From positions 156,300,809 to 156,364,808 of the forward strand of contig OY998175.1 in the NCBI GenBank assembly GCA_963921935.1: a stretch of DNA of 64,000 bases, given 5' to 3'. The translations under genes were made by a program, and so were the position numbers. Shown piece by piece: positions 56,531-64,000 of this stretch. A model generated the notes under the pieces. The model made no database searches. It was given only the letters and a program-made list of their open reading frames with translations, and had not been told where the DNA came from. The stretch is from Galeruca laticollis (lineage: Eukaryota; Arthropoda; Insecta; Coleoptera; Chrysomelidae). Position 1 is the stretch's first letter. Every line of letters begins with the position of its first letter.

Positions 56531-58125
56531 TCAATTTGGATCGCTTTCACTCCTGATGGGAGTGAAAGCAAAGTGAGCACGCCTGCCTATATTTGTTATA
56601 GAGCAGTTGTGTCGATAAATGGAAGGAATTAAGTGGCGAAGTGTTTCGGCTATGATATCTCTCGAGTTGGGGATGGCATTCATGAGTGTGACGGTGAGTA
56701 TTTCGATGAGGATTTTAGAGTCGGTTGAGAGGTCGTAAGGTGTGGGTGGCTTTTCGAGGGTGACTGGTGCGGTCTCTTGGGGGGTTTTAGGTGTCGATAG
56801 CGTGTGGGGGCAGCGAGGGTGGAAAGCGGGATGTGGACCACCGCAATTGGTACATTTAGGAGTGCCGGACTTGGGGCAATTTTCGGTTCGGTGGCCTGTT
56901 TGGCCGCAAGAGGGGCATATCGGTTTAGACCGACAAGATTCGGAGGAGTGTCCGGTTTGGGTGCATCGACTGCAATATTTGGGCACTGGGGGGAGTAGAT
57001 TTGTGTTCGATGGCTCGCATCGATGTGGAAGGCCGTGAAAAGAGAGGCCGGAGGTTAGGGCCTGGTGGTAGTGGGCTTCGGAGGTGGTAACGATGCGAAG
57101 CATCGAAGTGGGTTTGTTGGTGGCTTTGGCCACGATTCGCCAAGTTTTGAGAAAGGGGATTTGTTTATTGTGAAGAATTTCTTCAAATTCTTCGGGGCTG
57201 ACAGTGGTGTCTACATTCCTGCAGACAAACGAGTAGGTGGGTATGAGGGTTTTGTTGGCTGGACGTGGTGGACGTTCTGTTGAGTTAAGAACGTTGAGGA
57301 TGATGTTTTTGTCACACGTGGAGTTATGGATTTGTCTCAGAATAGTTGAGACTGACTTTGGGGAGGACGTTTTGAGAAGGGCGGTGCGGTTGAAATTTAC
57401 CTTGAGAAAGAGGACGTGGCCGTGTAGGAGTTCGAAGGTGTTGAGTAGGGTGAAAAGGGCTTTTTGAGTGGCGTATTGGGTTGGGAGGTTCCGGAGGTTC
57501 AGGGTTTGAATTGGTGTGTCGTTGATGGTGTGAGTTGGTGCAGGAATGTTGGTAGGTGTGGGTGTTGGTGGTCGGGTTTTGGTTTTACCGACGAGGGTGA
57601 AGCCATCCTCGTCGGAGGCAGTTGGTTGTCGTGTGAGTGTAGGTGTTGGGGATTGGGATCTTACGGAGGAAGCGTAAGACCTTCTTGAGGATGTGTATGG
57701 GGTTTGTGGGTTATAGTCTGTGTTTCGTTGGTAGCGTGGTGTTGTGTAGTCTGTGTTTTGTAGGTAGCGTGGTATTGTGTTTGGTGGGTTCTGAGGGGAA
57801 GGTGTTGAGGAGTGGTGGGTTTTGTTGGAAGCGTGTGAGGTGGTGCTGGAAGTAACTGGTGAGAGAAGAGGGAATTCTTTCTCGCAGAGGTTGGATGTTT
57901 TCGGTTTCGGAGAGTGTAAGCATCGAGACTGGTGTGTGAATCGAGAAGCCACTGAGGGCGTTCAGCAAGTTGTTGGGATCTGAGTATGAATTGTTGGGTG
58001 TCGGGACAGTATTGAATGGGATCGTCTTCTTGTCTGTAGGGTGTGTATTGAAGGGGTTCGTCGTAGATTTGTCTGATGGATGATTTGGGTGTTTTTCTGC
58101 TGCTGCGGCGTTGTCGGGAGGACAT
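56531..58125 (-). CDS. Gag-like ORF1 of a Jockey/X-element-type non-LTR element
   Basis: Two overlapping minus frames. Frame A starts at ATG 58125 (MSSRQRRSSRKTPKSS) and stops at 57661. Frame B is open 57952-56531 (473 codons). They overlap by about 290 bp, so either a single indel or a shift joins them. Frame B has a Ser/Thr/Pro-rich N-terminus (CEKEFPLLSPVTSSTTSHAS), an RRM-like region near residues 150-320 (TLNLRNLPTQYATQKALFTL, YSFVCRNVDTTVSPEEFEEI), and three consecutive knuckles near 330-390: CSRCTQTGHSSESC, CPSCGQTGHRTENC and CTNCGGPHPAFHPRC. This is the nucleic-acid-binding Gag of jockey-group LINEs. No ORF2 follows. Confidence 0.82.
57711..57790. repeat. Short tandem duplication in the gag N-terminal region
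   Basis: Two about 35-bp units with the core TAGTCTGTGTTTTGTAGGTA and GCGTGGTATTGTG. They encode the repeated peptide PRYLQNTDYTT / PRYQRNTDYNP in frame B. Both frames of the overlap remain open through it. Confidence 0.8.
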
Positions 58126-58390
58126 TTTAGGATTGAGTGTGGTAAGGATTGGTGTTGAAAGCTAATACCGACAGCGGACTCACTGCCGGAGGGAGTTACC
58201 TCCCCAGTTGAAGGTTTCCTGACTTATTAGCCTTCCGGAGTTTTTATATTACCTGAGTGCTAAGTGTCCTTCCCTCTTTGGATGGTGTCGCTTGCTTATT
58301 TGTTAACTTATTTGTTGGCTAGGCGCTAATGTCCTTCCCTCTTCGGATGGTGTGGTTTGCTAGTATATTTTGGCTAAAAGTTAAACAAGA
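58126..58390 (-). other. Probable 5' leader of the gag-only element
   Basis: GC-richer DNA with two similar segments, TGTCCTTCCCTCTTTGGATG (58267) and TGTCCTTCCCTCTTCGGATG (58330), about 63 bp apart, each followed by GTGT. A short inverted block CTGCCGGAGGGAGTTACCTC sits at 58182. It could be regulatory leader sequence; function is unknown. Confidence 0.4.
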
Positions 58391-58920
58391 TTAAACGCTG
58401 TTTATTATTTCCATAAATAGAAGTTGTTTCGAGAGAAACAATTTGCACTTCCAAGTGTATTGAATGAACTGTCGAACTAAAAAGTTCGGCAGAACATGGG
58501 GTTGGTTGTCTTCTGATGGAGGCGTCCACGTTGCCGGCGAAATCGCGGTGAACTGGTTTGAATCAGTGACCCGCTCTTGCTGTATCACCTTCCTCAGGCG
58601 ATAGACTGGCGCTGACGACTTCATTCTGTCAATTATGCATCCACTTATATTCTTTTTACATTTACTTTTTGAGCTTCTAGGGAGGCAGCTATCCCTCCTC
58701 CGCTCCTCGATGGATACGCCCATCCCTCTCACGACTCGGTTTGTTATTTTTTGTAAAACCTTCATTCCTGCTGTCTCCAATAAACTTTGTATTGAGAAAG
58801 ATCTGCTCTGGTGTCTGCAGTATATATTATTATTGGCCCAATAGTATATTTGTTTCCGTTATGACATCCATCTCACCTTACAGTGCCGTTTGGCACTCTG
58901 CTGCTTTGTCCGTCTCAATT
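58391..58920 (-). pseudogene. LINE C-terminal relic (RTE-like), tentative
   Basis: On the minus strand, SIQSLLETAGMKVLQKITNR (58800-58740) resembles the 'A-E-M-K-x-L-R-K-I' block C-terminal to the RT in RTE-type LINEs. An open frame continues to 58391 with YRLRKVIQQERVTDSNQF, which I do not recognise. Confidence 0.45.
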
Positions 58921-59619
58921 ACCTGAATTTTCCCTTCTTCACCCACTTTCTCATGGCTGGATAGTTTTATTTCCAAGTACTTCATTTCAAATAAAGCTAA
59001 AGATAAGTATCCATGCCTGCAATCTGTTGCACATTTTGCTGCATGCTAACACAATTTTCATTTCCTTCCTAGTACTTCTTTTAACAAAATACGTGTACTA
59101 TTGAGCAGTGACATCAACAAAATTGTGAAAAATACATACTGAAGCTTTTTATATAATGTTTTTGATATTCTCAAGAAAAAATAAAGAGAACGGGATATAA
59201 CATTCAATCCTGGGTTAATTTGGTGAGGCTTATTATGCTACATGTGAATTTCAGAAAAATATACAGGACAATTTCCAGATCAAACTACATCAAGTTCATG
59301 ATTATCCCTTTCCATTGAAGAATAGATTATAGATGTAATTGGAAAGAACCAGAAAGAAGTACAAGCATATCTCACAGGCTAGTTTGAAGAAGATTTCGAA
59401 TATCATCTTTATACTTATCGTCATTGAGAGACTTTTACCATTTTCATTATCAAATTATATATAACAATTTACGGTATATTGTAAAATATAAATTTTCGTA
59501 TAATAAAGGTTATAATTGGCAATGGAATTTAGAGCATTTTATCTTCTGAGTATTTTATCTTTCGAACATTTTTCATTGTAATGTTTAATCTGGAAATGCC
59601 GTTCTACGTTTATGCTCAC
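58921..59619. other. AT-rich DNA without recognisable genes
   Basis: No domain, repeat family or RNA gene seen. Confidence 0.5.
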
Positions 59620-59741
59620 CTCGTATATCGAACGTGGCATATCAAAAAACGTTCCAGTTGCCCCTATGTGAAAGAAAAGTCGATTTCCCCACTCCCAAGT
59701 AGGAGAGTAACGCTGAATATGCATCGGCTCCAAGAAACACC
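59620..59741 (-). CDS. Candidate internal exon of an unknown host gene
   Basis: On the minus strand a 122-bp open block is bounded by GCATTCTTTCAG (3' splice site) and CGAG|GTGAGC (5' splice site). The first two bases complete a codon and the last codon ends in phase 0. The peptide includes EPMHIQRYSPTWEWGN and FFHIGATGTFFDMPRS; its composition is globular, unlike the low-complexity frames around it. The frame stays open on both sides, so the splice sites alone suggest the edges. No family recognised. Another GTGAGT donor-like site lies upstream near 60108, after FNTSFFKPHSPK, and might mark a neighbouring exon. Confidence 0.35.
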
Positions 59742-59779
59742 CTGAAAGAATGCATAATTCAACATTCAAATTAGAAATA

Positions 59780-61320
59780 AATTAAATATTAAAATTATAG
59801 CAGCAGAAAAAGAGGCCTTATTGATTATGTATGCAGTGAGGAAAAATTAAATCCTCTAATGAAGAAAAACGCCTTTCTGGAGGAAAATTGGGAAGGGCCC
59901 AGGTGGTGTGGTCTTCAAAGGGCCCTCCTAGCACTGATGTAAGTTTAAGAATTTTTTAAATTTACATGTCTAATGCCTCAGGTCTGACGAGAATTTGAAG
60001 GATCTACTCGGGAAATCTGTCCGAGTTTTCTTTTCTTTTAATTAGTCTAAGATGATTAATTATCTGGAAGATTGAACGAAAAAAAAGTGTATAACTCACT
60101 TTTGGGGAATGCGGTTTAAAGAAGCTTGTATTAAAAACGAATCTGTACCCGTTCCAGCGATAATCCAGACAAGAAAAAATACTTATACCCAACCATAATG
60201 CAAATTGTGAATTTCAATTCAATCTACTAAGGATAGAAAATTGTAGTTCTAGTTACCGAATAATATTACACATAATTTTATTGCAACAGGTAAGATTTGG
60301 GAAATGTTGATTATGTTTTATTGAATAGGCAACATGCTTTATTTTTATTTTTGTTATTATTTGAAAAAAAATTTTGTAAAATAGATGAAGAGTTTATTGA
60401 AAAATGATAAAACAATGATTTATTGTCAAAATGCGGTTTCAAACGGACATTTAAAATTTTTGAAAACAGTGATGTACAATATAAACCACTTTTCCCGATG
60501 TTCTCTATATTTTCACATAAAGCATTGTTTGAGTGTAGAAAATGGACGTGGCTACAACGCATTTTCCTAGATTTTCTCAGATTTTTTCCATAAATTTTTA
60601 ACAGTTAGCAGATGGCAGCCATCTTAGTGACGTCGATCGAGGGAAAGGTGACAATACATCCTTAACATATTTTGATACTTCAATTTGTAGTGTTAGTTTT
60701 ATTCAACCGTTCTTTGAGTGCATCACTAAGAATCAAAACTTTCGACGAATAATAAGCACTATTCATTTTCAAAACTCTAAAACATTTGCTTGTCCGTTTG
60801 CAAGTCTTGTAGTACAGTAAAATTAGGTTTTGGCCCGAACATTGATAATTGCTAAACAGGACCTTTTGTAATATGTATACCTTCCGGGATGATGCTTAAG
60901 AGAGTCCCACGACCTCCTTAGTGGGATAGCCAAGATATCCTGTAAAAACTGGATTTACAAGAAAATTTCTGGAGTGGGCCTAAAATCGTTCCACCGCGAA
61001 CGGGTTCTCGCCTTATCGTAGCGGGGAGCGCAGTTGCCGTCGATTGATGACTCACGGTATAGCCAAGAGAACTCACTGGGAGGGGTCGTGGAAGAAGAGG
61101 CGTGTGGATATGTCGTTGCCGCTCGCCCTGTCCCCTGCGATCTTGAGGGGCCGTACCGTTAGATGCTGATGATGTTTTTAATATTTTGACTTTAAATATT
61201 TTTGTTCCAGGATTCCAGGGTTGACGAGCTGTTACAAGTAGTGACCAGTTTCTTCATGGAAAAGTGTCTATTGTATGATTATGTGAAGTGCGGTGGCTGA
61301 GCAAGGAGCATTGAGACAAG
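59780..61320. other. No confident gene; GC-richer block at 60880-61170
   Basis: 60880-61170 is compositionally distinct (GGGATAGCCAAGATATCCTG, CTCACTGGGAGGGGTCGTGG) and ends GATGCTGATGATG. It may be a SINE or LINE 3' UTR, but no polymerase III boxes were convincingly seen. 59895-59935 contains a GGGCCC/AGGGCCC pair around GGTGGTGTGG. Confidence 0.35.
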
Positions 61321-61329
61321 CATAAAATG

Positions 61330-61722
61330 CAGTGAAATTCGTGAAGATACAGCCGGTAACCTATTTAAGGAGAAAACTTCGTGGAGCTACACGTTCTGCA
61401 TCGCAATGTTTACACGAAGCATCCAAAGACCCCCTACTGTACCTGAAGAAATGCAGAAACTCGCTCATTGGCTACGGACTTCGACTTCCAGCTCCATTGC
61501 CAGGTGGAGACTTTAGAAATAATTCGGAGTATACGTAAGTATGCTATCAAGAAAAATGACCAGTGGGTCGAGAAGGTTACCACAAACTTAAGGAGGGTTT
61601 CAGACTTGGTTGCAGCTAATGGTAGTTACCATAAAATGTGTAACAATTATTTCAAACGTGTTGGGTCGTCCCTCCCAAGCTCATCTATTGCACAAGGTAA
61701 AGAAGATGGGACCCAATTCTAA
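61330..61722 (+). pseudogene. Fragment with a Y-H-x-x-C motif, TE-associated protein
   Basis: Two offset plus frames give ASQCLHEASKDPLLYLKKCR and, in the next frame, VSDLVAANGSYHKMCNNYFK. The 'D-L-x-x-x-x-x-x-Y-H-x-x-C-x-x-x-F' pattern occurs in proteins of DNA transposons and their derived genes in invertebrates, but I cannot name the family. A frame change near 61490 separates the parts. Confidence 0.4.
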
Positions 61723-62222
61723 ATAATTCAAATATTTTGTATCACTTCGCGAGCCGAAGTAGCCTTCAAACGCGGCTGAGTTCCACGTCAGTTTCTGAAA
61801 CAAATATATTAGAAATAACAGATCCTGTAATAGAGGATAGAGAAGCGTATGTTTGTGGTCGGTGACATAACAGTAGGGTAGACCGGGGGCAATTGTTAAC
61901 ACTTTGACTTTGTACACTTGCTGTATGTAGGGTAATAAACCTAGAACAAAATCATTTTACCTAATAATTTGTCACTTAATTGATCAATAAGTGAATGTGT
62001 TCAAATTTCACTGAGATGCCTAGCAAAGCGTCACCTATGTATTTAAAAGAAAATTGAGCAATGTTACAACCGTCCCCGATCCCGGGTCAGTTGTAACAGT
62101 TAATGGGGTCATTAATAACATAACAATTTTTTCTGTCAAAATCGGTATTTATTGAACTATTAAGAAATAAGTATCATATTTGTGATAATATAAATGAAAC
62201 ATAAAGAACAGGAACATAAAAA
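61723..62222. other. Non-coding DNA flanking the pogo-like element
   Basis: Contains TAACACTTTGACTTTG and a GC-rich CCGTCCCCGATCCCGGGTCA at 62070. It may include the pogo 3' terminus; the opposite terminus is outside the window, so no inverted repeat can be checked. Confidence 0.4.
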
Positions 62223-64000
62223 TCAGTCTGATTCACAATTGTGACAAATATATGGATATAAACTTGGAGTACATTCCTCATGCGCCCAGAATTTGCAATC
62301 GGAACACTGCAGCCACTGTTCCCCCGGCTTGCTGCTGCTGTATGACTTCATACAAACCAGACAATAATACTCCTGTTCGTCTTCACTCGTCTCTGGAGAT
62401 TCGTTCCGAGATTTTTTCTTAGCAATACTTTTCCTTCCTTTACCTTTCACATCTGTTAGATTTCTTTTCACTGTCTGTGCTCTTTTCTTATGTTCTCTCG
62501 CTTCCGATTCTATTATTATAGCATCTTTCTCAGGAGTGTCTGTATAAACAGCAGACTACCTTTTTGGTCTCCCTCCATTTGTATTTTGCCTGGGTCCTGC
62601 TTTCGGAAATGGCTCACATATTCAGGAGAAAATGCCATTGTATCCTTTGTGGCGCCAATATCTTTCGATGTTGATGGAATGTTTTGGTTAGTCACATTCT
62701 CAGTTGGATTCGGAATTTCTGGTAATTCCACATTGGCACGTGCATTTTCAGGAACTGGAAAAGCTGTTATTTCAATTTCTGGCTGAGGCAAAATATTTTG
62801 AGATGAACTGCTTTCCATTTGGAGTGAAGGTGTATCTTGGAGAGCTGACATGGGGATCGGTCTGTCCGTAACATAAGAGGGTGCGAAATCGATGTCAGTG
62901 AATATGTCTGCGTTAAATGGGTATATTCCTGTACACTCGAAGCCAGCTTGTATGTTGGTTTGGGTTAATGCATAGGGTAAAGCAGTAGTTTCGATGCTTG
63001 GTATATCGTAGATTTTCATGGGTTTACCCGGATTATTTCGCATCCAGCAATCGCTAGCACTGTTCACTGCTTTTTTGAAAGGTCCGAAAATAGATCTAAC
63101 TAACGGCTGCAGCTTATGGGAGCAGTGGGGAGGAAATGACATCATGACTACACCATTGGCCTTACAGAAATCCAGTGCCTCTATCGAGATATGAGAGGAG
63201 TGGTGGTCTAATAGTAGTAGTACTTTCCTATCCACCGATGAGTTTATGTGGTTCTGGAAGTGTTTGAGGAACATCACAAATTCGGTTTCTTGCATCCACC
63301 CTGAATAATTCCCTGTGCCAATGCACCCAATGGGACCATCTCTTAGTTCCACGCTCACTAGATGTAAGTGCACCTACTTGCCGAATTCCTTTTTTGGCCA
63401 CTACCTTATTGGGTTTCTGGACAGTTGTAACACCCGTCTCGTCAATATTGTAGATATCTTTCGCTGCAAACTTTTCACGATCCATTACTCTGCTCAGATT
63501 GTCATAGAAGGCCTTTACATTCGTTCTGTTGAAGCTTGTAGCCCTCGAAAGACTTGTAGCTTGGGCACACCTAATGGATAAATTCTTATGTCTTTTCATG
63601 AAGCCGAAAAACCAATCCTCTCCCGCAATCTTGTTAGTAGCCCAAGATGTAGGCGCTTTCAGATGGTACTTCTCAGCCAGTTCATAAGCTAATCTTCGTA
63701 TTTCTTTCGGAGAGAGACCGAAGTAAATGTCTGCTGATTTCATGATGTATTTTGACATTTCAACCTCTTGGTTTGCAGAAAAAACTCTTGTGTGAGAGTT
63801 GTACCTCATGGAAATAGTTTGATCGGCATTTTCTGCTTCTGCTTTTGCCTCTCTCTTTTTTTTGTATCGCATCAATGAGACATGACATAGGCCAAATTCC
63901 TTAGCAGCTCTCCGCGCAGACTGACCACCAAGAACTTGTTCGTAATCTCGTTCATAGGTAGAAATACTCTTCAAATTTCGCTCAGTCTTTTGAATTCTGG
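62223..64000 (-). pseudogene. pogo/Tigger-like transposase with C-terminal PHD-like finger
   Basis: Minus strand from the window edge. The N-terminal helix-turn-helix (QSARRAAKEFGLCHVSLMRY) is followed by a CENP-B-type domain (NKIAGEDWFFGFMKRHKNLS). The DDE domain has DIYNIDETGVTTVQKPNK, LLLLDHHSSHISIEALDFCK and SFPPHCSHKLQPL followed by VRSIFGPFK, where an Asp normally follows QPL; the third acidic residue appears lost. About 35-40 residues are missing between TSSERG and RDGPIGCIGTGNYSGW (near 63350), which also shifts the frame. Another frame break lies near 62615 and a TAG at about 62567. The C-terminal finger (62390-62230) shows YYCLVCMKSYSSSKPGEQWL and CSDCKFWAHEEC. The start is probably one or two codons beyond base 64000. 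Confidence 0.9.

Noticed and set aside
56742..57855. Gly/Trp/Val-rich plus-strand frames
   Set aside because: Antisense of the Pro/Thr-rich gag ORF.
58596..58625. CTGACGA near 58611
   Set aside because: No GAAA box or pairing flanks.
60311..60570. Overlapping frames on both strands
   Set aside because: AT composition, no domain, no splice context.

Overview
This is AT-rich eukaryotic DNA made almost entirely of transposable elements (TEs) of many clades in several layers of nesting. BEL/Pao, Penelope with a GIY-YIG domain, CR1-like, I-like, Jockey-like, RTE-like and RNase H-bearing LINEs, hAT, piggyBac and pogo together suggest an arthropod, most likely an insect; that is inference from TE content. 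No complete host gene was recognised. One possible host exon lies on the minus strand at 59620-59741.

Layout. 1-1803: BEL/Pao gag-protease (minus), interrupted by one in-frame stop. 1804-4930: non-coding, with a degenerate minisatellite. 4930-5612: LINE relic, AT repeats, and a 39-bp palindrome enclosing a hammerhead-ribozyme-like sequence. 5613-12393: a young LTR element with 1996-bp LTRs that differ at one seen position, a gag-like coiled-coil ORF and no recognisable pol. 12420-14081: possibly an older LTR of the same family. 14863-26880: a CR1-like LINE split by an I-like LINE (18167-26399) with an exact 13-bp target duplication. The I element in turn holds two inverted Penelope copies and a third short Penelope piece.

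26885-32260: LINE relic, a satellite array of about 173-bp units, another LINE relic and a decayed hAT (ZMYM1/DUF4371 type). 32420-38855 (minus): Jockey-like LINE split by a second CR1-like LINE with a zinc-finger ORF1. 39130-42990: RTE-like relics and a second hAT relic. 43030-44530: old Penelope. 44580-50740: Jockey relic, unassigned DNA and an RNase H-bearing LINE. 50745-55250 (minus): hAT split at a TTAA by a piggyBac, with a Penelope terminus at the far edge. 55350-58160 (minus): gag-only non-LTR element with a long A/C-rich tail. 58630-61730: small relics and the candidate exon. 62223-64000 (minus): pogo/Tigger-like transposase with a C-terminal PHD-like finger.

The strongest signals are the Penelope-associated hammerhead candidates at 5439-5485 and 22675-22730, with a decayed copy at 51174-51228. 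A short Penelope insertion at 24946-25016 begins where the 22.7-kb ribozyme is predicted to cut. The young pol-less LTR element is the other standout.
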